From the IMG/VR virus record IMGVR_UViG_3300045911_000060, positions 1 through 52,442 of that record: a stretch of DNA of 52,442 bases; one strand, given 5' to 3'. A program made the position numbers and the translations under genes. Position 1 is the first letter of the stretch. The number at the start of each line of letters is the position of its first letter. The DNA is from a virus. Below the pieces are notes generated by a model that saw only the letters and a list, made by a program, of their open reading frames with translations, was not told where the DNA came from and searched no databases. Of this stretch, positions 28,503 through 37,070 are shown piece by piece.

Positions 28503-28536
28503 GTCCCGGATGCCTGACATACTAGACATCCGGGAC
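28503..28536 (-). promoter_or_regulatory. 10-bp inverted repeat upstream of NADAR
   Basis: GTCCCGGATG (28503-28512) is the exact complement of CATCCGGGAC (28527-28536), 14-nt spacer. It abuts the TATAAT and covers the -35 region, as an operator would. A hairpin ending the upstream transcript is the alternative, but no T-run follows. Confidence 0.5.
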
Positions 28537-28561
28537 AGTTGTGGAGGATTTGCCTTATATA

Positions 28562-28951
28562 CTAGGCAGGACGGGTGAGCGGCTTCGGCTGTTCTCGTTC
28601 ATCATCGGGCCGGTATGACCGGCGGGGCCGCATGTGGATGTCGCCGCCGCACCGTTTGCACAGTTCGTTCTTGACGGCACAATCGAAACAGATTGGATCG
28701 GTTGTGGTGGTGTCGTACAGTTCGTTTTTGCCACAAATGCCGCATGGCCGTTCCGTGGCGGTAGGACCGCCAAGGCGCGACCGAAGGATGTAGTAGCAAG
28801 TCTTGCACTGTGAATCCTTGATCCGCTGTAGACGTTCGGGGTCGTCCAGAAATTTGATTGCTTTGGCGACAGTAGCGTCACCAGTGGTGCGCGCGAAGTC
28901 GGTGGCGCGGCGAACGCTCACGGAATCGATATGCGCTGGTTTTTGCTTCAT
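28562..28951 (-). CDS. zinc-binding protein, 129 aa
   Basis: Four C-x2-C pairs (CKTC, CGIC, CFDC, CKRC) between about residues 49 and 101 should bind two zinc ions. 'RSRLGG', 'PCGICGKNELYDTTTTDPICFDCA' and 'LCKRCGGDIHMRPRR' match uncharacterised phage proteins I recall. Basic tail. Late-type promoter five bases before the ATG. May bind nucleic acid; function unknown. Confidence 0.65.
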   Translation of the reverse strand: MKQKPAHIDSVSVRRATDFARTTGDATVAKAIKFLDDPERLQRIKDSQCKTCYYILRSRLGGPTATERPCGICGKNELYDTTTTDPICFDCAVKNELCKRCGGDIHMRPRRSYRPDDEREQPKPLTRPA

Positions 28952-28956
28952 ACCGT

Positions 28957-28962
28957 CATTTA
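28957..28962 (-). promoter_or_regulatory. late-promoter-like element (TAAATG)
   Basis: TAAATG, five bases, ATG 28951. Confidence 0.5.
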
Positions 28963-28994
28963 GATTCGAAGTTCGACGCTAAACTAATCAATGT

Positions 28995-29240
28995 ATGGCA
29001 ATCTATGACCCGATGGACCATGAGAACAGCATCTTGCGCTTCTCTGAAGAAGTAGAGCGAATCGCAAGATCCGGGCGTGGGATGCGCATCATTGACGCAA
29101 TTTTGGCGGTGGCCGGAAAGGAAAACATGGAACCCCAATTTGCGGCGACGTTGTTAACCCCGACCCTACGCGACAAACTTCAGGACGATGCCGAAAAGCA
29201 TCATATGGTGAAAAAGTCGGCACGCCTTCGTTTCACATGA
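28995..29240 (+). CDS. 33: T4 gp33-like late transcription co-activator
   Basis: 81 aa. 'RGMRIIDAILAVAGKENMEPQFAATLLTPTLRDKLQDDAE' resembles gp33 of T4-like phages (helix, 'IEPE..A..L....K..IE.EA'). gp33 links the sliding clamp to RNA polymerase and, with gp55, drives late promoters. Support comes from order: it precedes gp59-like and gp32-like genes, as in T4, and the window is full of T4-late-like promoters. Overlaps the gp59-like gene by 4 nt. Confidence 0.6.
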   Translation: MAIYDPMDHENSILRFSEEVERIARSGRGMRIIDAILAVAGKENMEPQFAATLLTPTLRDKLQDDAEKHHMVKKSARLRFT

Positions 29241-29863
29241 GCGACATGCTCTTTGAACCGTTCGAAACCTACTACACACGGGGCTTGCTCTACAAGCACC
29301 TGACAGAGCCAAAATTCGACTTCTTCAACCAAGTGTCCAATCCCGTCATCCGGCGGCATTTCTGGAAGAAGTGGCAGGAGCATCCAAGCAAGCAAACGTT
29401 CTGGATTGCCTTGACCCGCCGGTTCAAGAAGATTGATGACATGCGCGACCATTTCCTTTCGGTGATGGTTACTCGGTCACCCAAAGAATACGCCAATCTC
29501 TACGATCTGGAGTGCTATCAGAAATGGGTCGGTCGATTGCATTCCATGCACGTTCAGTTTGAGGATGATTTGACCATCATTCGGCGACGGGCGGGGTCTT
29601 TGAAGAAATCCATCCGGGGCGATGGCGACGCACAGCCGATGCTGTACACCTTGCTTATGTCCGGCCAGATATCAATGGAGACGTTTGCATGGCTGGTTCA
29701 CTTTCAACCGAAGATCATCACGGTGATGGATGCGTATTTCGATTCATTGGATCTGGCGTGGAAGGAAAAGCGAATGATTGCTATGAAGTACGCGGCCTTC
29801 TTGACCCGGCTAAATATCAATCAGGAACGCCTGAAAACCATTCTCAAGGGGTACATTGCATAG
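29237..29863 (+). CDS. 59: T4 gp59-like helicase loader
   Basis: 208 aa, close to T4 gp59 (217). 'PFETYYTRGLLYKHLTEPKFDFFNQ' and 'ALTRRFKKIDDMRDHFLSVMV' then 'KWVGRL' match the pattern of gp59 proteins, which load the gp41 replicative helicase on gp32-coated forks. Position between gp33- and gp32-like genes is the T4 order. Mostly helical. Confidence 0.65.
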   Translation: MSDMLFEPFETYYTRGLLYKHLTEPKFDFFNQVSNPVIRRHFWKKWQEHPSKQTFWIALTRRFKKIDDMRDHFLSVMVTRSPKEYANLYDLECYQKWVGRLHSMHVQFEDDLTIIRRRAGSLKKSIRGDGDAQPMLYTLLMSGQISMETFAWLVHFQPKIITVMDAYFDSLDLAWKEKRMIAMKYAAFLTRLNINQERLKTILKGYIA

Positions 29864-30106
29864 ATGATTGTCACGAAGGTAAGCCCGGAACGCAAGGATT
29901 TGTATATCCAGACGTTGATGGATCAACTGTGCGCGTCGCACCAAGAGAATCTCTTTATGCTCGAAGAGCTTTCCAAGGCTCAAGATCAATTGAAGTCTCT
30001 GTTCAAAGAGAATTCGATGCTTCGGCATCGATTGCAGGAAGCCGGAATCGAAGTCGAATCCGGTGAGAAAAAAGATTCTGGCGATCAAAAGCCGGTGTCT
30101 AAATAG
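29864..30106 (+). CDS. small coiled-coil protein, 80 aa
   Basis: Begins immediately after the gp59-like stop. Central heptad pattern (ENLFMLEELSKAQDQLKSLFKENSMLRHRLQEAG, about residues 28-61), then a charged tail. It is an extra gene between 59 and 32. Possible replication accessory; no family recognised. Its stop overlaps the late element of gene 32. Confidence 0.6.
   Translation: MIVTKVSPERKDLYIQTLMDQLCASHQENLFMLEELSKAQDQLKSLFKENSMLRHRLQEAGIEVESGEKKDSGDQKPVSK
30100..30105 (+). promoter_or_regulatory. late-promoter-like element of gene 32
   Basis: TCTAAATAG; transcription would start near 30111. Confidence 0.5.
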
Positions 30107-30111
30107 TTTTT

Positions 30112-30130
30112 GCGCGGGTAGATCCCGCGT
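30112..30130 (+). promoter_or_regulatory. 5' leader hairpin of gene 32
   Basis: GCGCGGG-(TAGA)-TCCCGCGT: CGCGGG/CCCGCG plus a G-T pair, located at the predicted 5' end of the mRNA. It could protect the message or take part in autoregulation, as the T4 gene 32 leader does. The rest of the leader (to 30239) is unassigned apart from an AGGAG site. Confidence 0.5.
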
Positions 30131-30239
30131 TACGATCAAAGTCAGAAGTTAAGCCAAAGTACGTCGGGCGGCGGGCGAAAGCCAAATTCAAGCACGCTTC
30201 GGCAGAAAGGATTGGACAGACTTATAGGAGAACAACACA

Positions 30240-31193
30240 GTGAAAAGTCTTGCAGAACTCAAGGCCAACATGCAGGCCAACAAGGACGCGCTTCGCCGGA
30301 AGATGGAAGAAACGAATTCCGGTGCAGGACGCGCCAAAGACACGCGCTTCTGGAATTTGGAGCGTGACAAGAGCGGTACGGGTAGCGCAATCATCCGGTT
30401 TCTTCCGGCCCGCGCTGACGAAGACACCCCGTACATTACCACCTACGATTACGGCTTCCAAGGTCCCACTGGCAAGTGGTACGTGGAAGAGAGTCTTCAG
30501 ACCATCGGAAAGACCGACCCGGTGGCTGAAGAGAACAGCAAGCTGTGGCAAACTGGCGAAGAAGCCAACATTGCCTTGGCCCGTAAGCGTGCCCGTCGCA
30601 CCCACTACATCAGCAACATTCTGGTCATCAGCGATCCGGCTCACCCGGAGAACGAAGGCAAGGTGTTCTTGTGGAAGTACGGCAAGAAGGTCATGACCAA
30701 GATCAAGGACATGATCGAACCGCCGTTCAAGGATGATCCGTCTGTGGACCCGTTCTGTTTCTTCGGCGGTGCGAATTTCCGCCTGAAGGTGAAGAACGTG
30801 GAAGGATATCCCAACTACGATTCTTCGGTGTTCGATTCTCCCGCTCCGCTGTTTGGTGGCGATGAGAAGAAGATCCAGAAGGTTTGGGATTCGGAGTACA
30901 GCTTGAAGGAATTCTTGGACCCGAACCGGTTCAAGAGCTACGAAGAGTTGAAGAAGCGCTTCGAAGAAGTCATGGGCTTGACCGGCGGCGGTGCTGGTTC
31001 GGCTCCCGCTTCGGCACCGGCAACCGCCAAGGCGTCCGCTGCGAAGGCGACGACCCGCACGGTGTTGCCGCAAGATGACGACGATCCTCCGTTCGACGTG
31101 ACTACCTCGAAGGGTAGCAAGGGTGGCGGTGCTTCTACTTCCCGGCAACAGGAAGAGGAAGATGCTTTCGCCGCACTGGTGGAGAAGGACTAA
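30240..31193 (+). CDS. 32: gp32-like single-stranded DNA-binding protein
   Basis: 317 aa from a GTG with AGGAG upstream. Basic N-terminal region for cooperativity (LAELKANMQANKDALRRKM), an OB-type core ('FWNLERDKSGTGSAIIRFLPA', 'NILVISDPAHPENEGKVFLWKYGKKV', 'DPFCFFGGANFRLKVKNVEGYPNYDSS') and an acidic, Ala/Gly-rich C-terminal tail ending EEEDAFAALVEKD. These are the three parts of T4 gp32. It coats ssDNA during replication, recombination and repair. The Zn-binding Cys/His of T4 gp32 are not obvious. Confidence 0.9.
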   Translation: MKSLAELKANMQANKDALRRKMEETNSGAGRAKDTRFWNLERDKSGTGSAIIRFLPARADEDTPYITTYDYGFQGPTGKWYVEESLQTIGKTDPVAEENSKLWQTGEEANIALARKRARRTHYISNILVISDPAHPENEGKVFLWKYGKKVMTKIKDMIEPPFKDDPSVDPFCFFGGANFRLKVKNVEGYPNYDSSVFDSPAPLFGGDEKKIQKVWDSEYSLKEFLDPNRFKSYEELKKRFEEVMGLTGGGAGSAPASAPATAKASAAKATTRTVLPQDDDDPPFDVTTSKGSKGGGASTSRQQEEEDAFAALVEKD

Positions 31194-31210
31194 CAGTCCG
31201 CCTGAAAATG

Positions 31211-31243
31211 AAAAGGCCCGGCATCGATGCCGGGCCTTTCCTT
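31211..31243 (+). terminator. intrinsic terminator, probably bidirectional
   Basis: 13-bp arms (31212-31224 with 31227-31239) with a tiny loop, T-rich on the plus side and A-rich before it. Confidence 0.85.
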
Positions 31244-31247
31244 ATCT

Positions 31248-31418
31248 ATGCCAGCCTATTTTGATCCTGTCCTTTACCGATATGAAGAAGCACTCGAAGC
31301 ATACCGCGACCGAGTTGCTTTTCCAGAGCGCGAAATTCTATCAGACCTGTCCACAATTCTTAGACATTCACAATCTGATGTTGAATCGTTGATCGACCAA
31401 ACCGGACGTACAGATTAG
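31248..31418 (+). CDS. small hypothetical protein, 56 aa
   Basis: MPAYFDPVLYRYEEALEAYRDR opening, acidic and helical. It starts right after the gene 32 terminator with no clear promoter; TTATCT lies directly before the ATG. Its stop overlaps the end of the opposing gene by 4 nt. Moderate support only. Confidence 0.4.
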   Translation: MPAYFDPVLYRYEEALEAYRDRVAFPEREILSDLSTILRHSQSDVESLIDQTGRTD

Positions 31419-31741
31419 TCGTCGTCTTCGTCCGGGCCTTCATCTTCCGACTCATCGAAGGATACACCATCATGAGCGATGACGTTCTCTTGATTTGGAT
31501 GGACCTTCGGTTCGAAAATCGGACAGTTCCCGATCTGATTGACAATTTCGCACCGTTTGAATAGGAACTCACCGGTGACAAAGTTGCGACCGATCAGCGA
31601 ACTTTGGTGGCCGCATAGCGGCGTTTCCATCCGAACGATCAGGCCGTCGTGCTCTTCGCGGTGGAAGATTCCCCAACGGCATTCCCCGCAGATGGTTGCC
31701 ATCTGAAGTTTCTCTTGTTCCTGTGGTGTCAGCATTTCCAT
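31415..31741 (-). CDS. Cys-rich acidic protein, 108 aa
   Basis: 'ICGECRWGIFHREEHDG' with 'LCGHQSS' and further Cys (about residues 18, 21, 43, 64, 73) suggests a zinc site. The tail is strongly acidic (ESEDEGPDEDDD). The ATG at 31741 is set by a late element seven bases upstream; the frame continues upstream but as out-of-frame reading of the amidase gene. Function unknown. Confidence 0.6.
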   Translation of the reverse strand: MEMLTPQEQEKLQMATICGECRWGIFHREEHDGLIVRMETPLCGHQSSLIGRNFVTGEFLFKRCEIVNQIGNCPIFEPKVHPNQENVIAHDGVSFDESEDEGPDEDDD

Positions 31742-31748
31742 GTGAGGA

Positions 31749-31754
31749 TATTTA
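31749..31754 (-). promoter_or_regulatory. late-promoter-like element (TAAATA)
   Basis: TAAATA, seven bases, ATG 31741. Confidence 0.6.
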
Positions 31755-31761
31755 GGGGACT

Positions 31762-32442
31762 CTAGGCTTCCCGGTATCCCGCATTCAGAAGAGCTTGCCA
31801 GATGACTTCGCCCGCCGGACCCAAATCCCACTTGTCGGGCCGGACGTTGACGTGAGTGAACACACCTTTGAATTTGTCGAAGTACGGCATGTCGAATGCC
31901 ATACGTTTCGCCGCCGATGGGATCACCTTCGGGATGCCGTATTTGTCGCACATCAGATCACACAGCGCGACCGTGTTGGCGATCTGTTGCGGCGTGTATG
32001 TGGCAAAGAACTTCTCTCCACGGTAGGCCGGTACTTCGATGTACTTGTCCGTCTCACTCACGGTGCAGTACGGTGCAGACCAGTTCTTCGGCCAGAAACA
32101 CATCTTGTCGCCAACCTTGCGGAGCGGGCCGGGGTTCACAATCTCGAAGGCCACGGTGCGCTTGTCGTGCTTGTGGCTCTGTGCCCACTGGCCGGTGATC
32201 GCCAGATTGTATGCCCAATACTCATCGTCGAACAGCTTGAAAACAGTCGCCGCCGGGTCGTTCCCGATCACGTAGGGCACGGACATCGGGTACTTGTTGA
32301 TTCGTGGAGACGCTTCAAACGTCGCAATCGCGCCGGTGGCAGTCGTCCCCGCTGTGAAGTGCAAAACAATGCCGTCTTTCGGAAACTTGGTCTGAAAGTA
32401 CATCGACGGCTGATGCAAACGGGACGTATCAATGTTCAACAT
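31762..32442 (-). CDS. endolysin: N-acetylmuramoyl-L-alanine amidase
   Basis: 226 aa, amidase_2-type. Zinc ligands: His in 'GIVLHFTAGTTATG' (H28), the 'HVNVRPDKWDLGP' block near residue 205 (His and Asp), and the catalytic Glu/Tyr region 'TVAFEIVNPGPL'. It cuts the bond between peptidoglycan glycan and stem peptide at lysis. No signal peptide, so a holin or equivalent would be required. Late-type promoter. Confidence 0.85.
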   Translation of the reverse strand: MLNIDTSRLHQPSMYFQTKFPKDGIVLHFTAGTTATGAIATFEASPRINKYPMSVPYVIGNDPAATVFKLFDDEYWAYNLAITGQWAQSHKHDKRTVAFEIVNPGPLRKVGDKMCFWPKNWSAPYCTVSETDKYIEVPAYRGEKFFATYTPQQIANTVALCDLMCDKYGIPKVIPSAAKRMAFDMPYFDKFKGVFTHVNVRPDKWDLGPAGEVIWQALLNAGYREA

Positions 32443-32449
32443 CGAACCG

Positions 32450-32455
32450 TATTTA
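32450..32455 (-). promoter_or_regulatory. late-promoter-like element (TAAATA)
   Basis: TAAATA, seven bases, ATG 32442. Divergent from the element at 32465. Confidence 0.6.
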
Positions 32456-32464
32456 GGTTCAGTC

Positions 32465-32470
32465 TAAAGA
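32465..32470 (+). promoter_or_regulatory. late-promoter-like element (TAAAGA)
   Basis: TAAAGA, six bases, ATG 32477. Confidence 0.45.
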
Positions 32471-32476
32471 TATGGC

Positions 32477-32953
32477 ATGATCCTTGAAGACCGTTTGAGA
32501 GACTTGGTGAAAGCCGCATGCATCGACAAGCATTACTGCTATACCTACAACAACATCACGCGCCAAGAAATTGAAGCCAGTCGTCCATCAAGATACGGAG
32601 ATATTCAGAAACACTTCGATCTGATGAAGAATAGTACACTGGCTCTTGAGATTCAGAACAAAATCAAGGTATCCGAACCGTCTGTTTACCCGGAAGGTCA
32701 CCCGTGGGCCGGTCGAATGGCTTGGAAGTATAGCGGGCCGGATGGCGACGAATACTTTGTTCGGCTTGGTCTAACCCGTGAAGAAATTGCCTCTTTCAAG
32801 GGACTCACAAATCTTTACGTGGGATCAGTTCAGATCCCGGATGATGTGATGGAAGCTATCGATGATCCATATGTGCCGGAAGATGAGATCCATCTGAGCA
32901 ATGAAGAAGTCGAAGCAATCATTGCTCAGATGGAAGATACGATGACGGCTTAG
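32477..32953 (+). CDS. hypothetical protein, 158 aa
   Basis: Soluble mixed protein; 'GHPWAGRMAWKYSGPDGDEYFVRLGLTREEIASF' in the middle and an acidic helical C-terminus. Divergent from the endolysin and convergent with the tape measure gene (4-nt overlap). Function unknown. Confidence 0.6.
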   Translation: MILEDRLRDLVKAACIDKHYCYTYNNITRQEIEASRPSRYGDIQKHFDLMKNSTLALEIQNKIKVSEPSVYPEGHPWAGRMAWKYSGPDGDEYFVRLGLTREEIASFKGLTNLYVGSVQIPDDVMEAIDDPYVPEDEIHLSNEEVEAIIAQMEDTMTA

Positions 32954-35900
32954 GTCCGGTAGTATTCCCGGTCCATGATGCGCTTGTGGGTGTTCTCCGT
33001 GTTGCGCGCCTTCAGATCCGCTACGATGCTGGTGGTCTGTTGATTGACGTTCACAGGCGCGACGTTCAGGGTGCTACCCTGCGACGGTTGTGTCAGCGCA
33101 CGGGCCATCTGAGCGTTTTCGGCGGTGGTCCGCATGATGTCCCGTCCCATCGTCGGGGCTTGTGCCACGGTGACCGGCGGCGGTGCAACACCCAAGGCTT
33201 GACGCGAAGAGCCAATCGCATCGATGACATTTCGTTGTCCGGCGATTCGTCCAATCACATTGCTGTAGTTGCGGTCGGTTGCGTATGTCGGGGAGATGTC
33301 CCGGATGAATCCTTGTACGTCGCCGGTCATCTTGTACCGGTCGAATGCTGTTTTGTATGGACCCGTGTTTGCAGAGAGCAATCGGGCGTGGTCGCGGAAA
33401 GCGTCTTCGAGCGTGTCGAAATCCGCGAACTGCCGGTCCATCTTGACTTTCATTTTGCCTTGCCACGGTCCCGTGATTGGCTGTCCATCCAGTGTGCGCA
33501 CAGATGCTCGTTCCTCCGGGTTGAACTTCATCAACTGATCGTAGGTGATGTCTTCTGTTGTGCTCTTGGTCTGGCTCTTTGTGTGTCGCCGTGCCTTCGT
33601 GATGCCGAAGACGTTGTTGCCGATGCTTTTCTGTCCCCATCCACTTTCGGTCGCCCACTGTGCAATGGTGACAGCCGCCGGAATGCCGGTTTCCTTTTCC
33701 ATCTTGACGGCCATTTCTGCGATTTCTGGTGGAACCTGTCCGGGGCGATAGTTGATGCCGCCGCCGGGCGCGCCGGGTCCCGGTGTTCGCATGGAAGGAT
33801 CGCGGGGCGGTACGACGGGGCGGGTAGAGCCGCCCGGAATCTTAGACAGAACAGTATCCGCCATACGACCGATGCCAGTGCTGATAGCGGACGCTACAGG
33901 GTTCGGACGCTTCCACCCGGTCATTACATCAGGATCACGCGGCGGACGCTGTACAGGGACCGCTTGAGGCCGCTGTGAGCGATCCTCTTCTTGTGTCTCC
34001 TGTTGGGACCGGAAGAAGATTTCCGGGTTCTCCGGTTTGGTCTGAGAATTCGCCAGCGACCAACCCTTACGCACTTCGAAGTGCAAGTGCGGGCCGGTGC
34101 CGATGCCGGTGTTGCCAACCGCGCCGATCACCTGACCAGCTTTGACTTCCTGACCGATGCTGAGCGGAGCGAATGACGACAAGTGGGCGTACCGGGTCTG
34201 GTAGCCGTTCTTGTGGTTCAGGTAGACAACGTTGCCATACCCTCTGAGCGAAGATGCCAACTGTACAACACCGTCGCCCGCCGCCTTGACGGGATCACCC
34301 ATCTTACCGGCGTAGTCGGTACCTTCGTGCATCTTGGCGTCTTGGCCGGTGACCGGGTGCTTACGCATACCGAAATCAGACGTAACACCGCTCATCAACG
34401 GGCGCACCCATTCCGCACCTTGTCCTTCTGTGGTCGGAGCTTGTGAAGAAATGGGCGGCGCACCGGCGGCGGGCATGCGCACCGGGGCAGGGATATCCGC
34501 CTGACGGCTGGTATCCAGAGTAGGATCGTATTGCTGTCCTGCGACCGGTGGGGCGGTCGGAGTGGACGCCGGGGCGGTCGGTACCTGAATGGGTGTATTC
34601 GGGGATTGTGACGCCCGCTGAGCGGCTTCCCGTGCCTCTTGTTCCTTCTGTTGCCGGGCGCGTGCGGTATTGGCGCGATCTTCGTTTACCTTCTTCTCAT
34701 AGTCGGCAAACTCTTTATCGTTGTATCCCAAGTATCCGGCGATCTTGCCAAGACCCTTGACGAACCCGCCGATCTTCTCTTGGATGTAGGTGAACGGCTT
34801 GAGGATCATATCCTTCAATGCGATGACCCGATCCACCAACGCATCGAAGTTTTCGAATCCCAATAGCTTCGCCACACCAGCGCCGATGCCTGAGAACACA
34901 CCTGTGATTTTGTCCCGCAACGCTTGGTAGGCAGACTTCATGCTGTCGAAGCCAAGGTATTGCGCAACACTGTCGCCGATGCCGACGAACTTTTCACCGA
35001 TGGCGCTAGCCAAATTTTTGACGCCTTCAGTTGCCCAATTGATCGTCTTCGTGAAGAAGTCGCCGATAGCCGCGCCGATGCTCTTGATGCCTTCGATGGC
35101 ACGCTTCTTCAATCCGTCAATGTATTCGCTGACGGTTGCCGCCATCTTGGTGAAGGCTTCTTTGATGAACTTCGTTCCCTTCTCCAACTTGAACTTGGCG
35201 AAGTCCATCGCGCTTTGAAGCGAACGGAAACCGAAGATTTTGGCGATCTGTTCACCAAGCGCGGTGAACGGTTTCATGATCGAATCAACAAGGAAATTGG
35301 CAACGGTCGAATAGATTTTCGCGTACCACTTCTTGACAAATCCGCCAAGATCCGTCTTGATGCCGAACAAACCAAGCACACTATCGAGAATGCCAACTAG
35401 TCCGCCAAGCACACTTCCGACACCCGCGCCAAGGCGGTCCATCATAGTCAATTGATCTTCTGCTTTGCCAAGGATCGTTCCCGCATCCTTCCACCCGCTG
35501 AAGAAGTCGAAGATGCCCATGATGACCGTAAGCGGCCATGCCAGCTTACCAAGCACACCTTTCCCAAGTCCTAGCAGTTTGCCAAGTCCGGGGATCTTCG
35601 AGAATACTTTGGTCAGGCCGCTGAGCCATTCGCCGATGCCGCCCAACTTCGCCAGAATGCCGACGCCGCCAGCCGCCGCGCCGCCGCCCTTGAAGAGACG
35701 GAACAGCTTGCCGATGCCGGGGATCTTTTCGAAGAACTCACCGATGCGGCCAAGCAAAGAGAGAATCTTGCCGACGCCGGGGATCTTTTTGAACAGGTTG
35801 CCGATCTTACCCAGTCCATAGCGAAGCATCGCGCCTTCGACCAGTTCGCCCAAAATGGTTTGCATCAAACCACCGAACCAACCGCCGCCGCCCTTTTCCT

Positions 35901-37068
35901 TCTTCAGTTTGTCGAAGGTCGGCATGACGCGGGCTTGTCCGGCGCGCTTTTCGAAAGACTCTTCTTCCTTGGCGTCTTCGGCCCGCTCCGCGCGGGCTTC
36001 GGCTGATTGTTCCAGCTTGAAAGTGCGTTCAAGGATTTCGCGGATCTTGACCAGTTCTTCCGTCTGTGCTTTGGTCACCTTCATGACCATCAGGGACGTG
36101 ACAGCACCGACGCCGGGGAGATCATTGAAAGTGTCGCGGACACTCTCCATGAAATTGGTCATGCGGCTCAACAGGCCGCTGGTCTTCTTCGTCTCTTCGG
36201 TAGATGGTGTATCCGGTGCCGCTGTGGTCGTTCCTTCGGGTTTGACTTCCGTGGGCGCACCAGTGCGGCGGAACATGGTGAGGAACGGCTGAAACGGTTT
36301 TGTGAGAACCGATTGCAGACGCTTGGACCATTCCGAAGGCGACATCAATTTGCGCATGGATTCGGCAAAGTCTTTGCCCTTATCACGCAAACGAATACCC
36401 TTGTCCAGCAAGGGTTGAATCTGTTTCTTTTGGATTTCCTGAAGAGACTCACGGATGCCCTTTAGAGGCTTCATGAGAACATCCGCGATGTTCATCCATG
36501 TGTTTCTGGCCGGGGCTGTCTCACGGGGAAGAAAGCGTCCGGTTTTTGGGTCGCGCTGAAGTGGTGCCGGGGTAGCATTCGCTACCGGCTTCATATTGGC
36601 GCGGAAAGATTCAAATGACTTGGCGATTCTCTCCCATGCGGTGAGTTCACGGGCAACAAACCGTCCGGTGATCGGATCGCGCATAGGCGTCCGGCGGGCA
36701 GTTGTCGGAGTAGCCTTTGTTGGAGTGGCCGGGGCGGAAGGCGTCGCCATCCAGTCATTCATCGTACTGATGTTCTTGGACACTGACCGAAGAAGGCCAG
36801 TCTGCATCATCAGGAAGTTTTCGGCAGTCCCGCGCACACGCGCGGCCCGGCGCGCATAGGCAACAGCCTGTGCGCCATCATCACTAGCGGATTCTCGTTT
36901 TCCGACAACGGAACGAATGCCTTGGAAGGCACCGCGCACTTGGGACTTGATGGAATTCAGCGCTTTGTTTTTCTCATCGGCACCGAACTGTGACAAAATG
37001 ATCGCGCCCGCCGGGGTGATCCCGGCGGCTTCGTTCATACCAATCACAAAGTCTTGAAACTTGGACAT
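32950..37068 (-). CDS. tail tape measure protein with M23 and glucosaminidase domains
   Basis: 1372 aa, the longest gene. The N-terminal two thirds are helical with repeated glycine-rich hydrophobic segments ('KIPGVGKIL', 'KIPGIGKLF', 'KIPGLGKLL'), as in tape measures that set tail length. Residues ~890-1000 form a LytM/M23 peptidase ('HEGTDYAG', 'HLHFEVR' zinc motifs). Residues ~1110-1280 resemble a glucosaminidase ('AVTIAQWATESGWGQKSIGNNVFG'). These would open peptidoglycan during DNA entry. Equivalent place to T4 gp29. Confidence 0.85.
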   Translation of the reverse strand: MSKFQDFVIGMNEAAGITPAGAIILSQFGADEKNKALNSIKSQVRGAFQGIRSVVGKRESASDDGAQAVAYARRAARVRGTAENFLMMQTGLLRSVSKNISTMNDWMATPSAPATPTKATPTTARRTPMRDPITGRFVARELTAWERIAKSFESFRANMKPVANATPAPLQRDPKTGRFLPRETAPARNTWMNIADVLMKPLKGIRESLQEIQKKQIQPLLDKGIRLRDKGKDFAESMRKLMSPSEWSKRLQSVLTKPFQPFLTMFRRTGAPTEVKPEGTTTAAPDTPSTEETKKTSGLLSRMTNFMESVRDTFNDLPGVGAVTSLMVMKVTKAQTEELVKIREILERTFKLEQSAEARAERAEDAKEEESFEKRAGQARVMPTFDKLKKEKGGGGWFGGLMQTILGELVEGAMLRYGLGKIGNLFKKIPGVGKILSLLGRIGEFFEKIPGIGKLFRLFKGGGAAAGGVGILAKLGGIGEWLSGLTKVFSKIPGLGKLLGLGKGVLGKLAWPLTVIMGIFDFFSGWKDAGTILGKAEDQLTMMDRLGAGVGSVLGGLVGILDSVLGLFGIKTDLGGFVKKWYAKIYSTVANFLVDSIMKPFTALGEQIAKIFGFRSLQSAMDFAKFKLEKGTKFIKEAFTKMAATVSEYIDGLKKRAIEGIKSIGAAIGDFFTKTINWATEGVKNLASAIGEKFVGIGDSVAQYLGFDSMKSAYQALRDKITGVFSGIGAGVAKLLGFENFDALVDRVIALKDMILKPFTYIQEKIGGFVKGLGKIAGYLGYNDKEFADYEKKVNEDRANTARARQQKEQEAREAAQRASQSPNTPIQVPTAPASTPTAPPVAGQQYDPTLDTSRQADIPAPVRMPAAGAPPISSQAPTTEGQGAEWVRPLMSGVTSDFGMRKHPVTGQDAKMHEGTDYAGKMGDPVKAAGDGVVQLASSLRGYGNVVYLNHKNGYQTRYAHLSSFAPLSIGQEVKAGQVIGAVGNTGIGTGPHLHFEVRKGWSLANSQTKPENPEIFFRSQQETQEEDRSQRPQAVPVQRPPRDPDVMTGWKRPNPVASAISTGIGRMADTVLSKIPGGSTRPVVPPRDPSMRTPGPGAPGGGINYRPGQVPPEIAEMAVKMEKETGIPAAVTIAQWATESGWGQKSIGNNVFGITKARRHTKSQTKSTTEDITYDQLMKFNPEERASVRTLDGQPITGPWQGKMKVKMDRQFADFDTLEDAFRDHARLLSANTGPYKTAFDRYKMTGDVQGFIRDISPTYATDRNYSNVIGRIAGQRNVIDAIGSSRQALGVAPPPVTVAQAPTMGRDIMRTTAENAQMARALTQPSQGSTLNVAPVNVNQQTTSIVADLKARNTENTHKRIMDREYYRT

Positions 37069-37070
37069 TC

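Noticed and set aside
32986-33978. 330-codon plus-strand frame within the tape measure region
   Set aside because: Composition is of a shadow frame and the minus strand encodes a recognisable glucosaminidase domain there.
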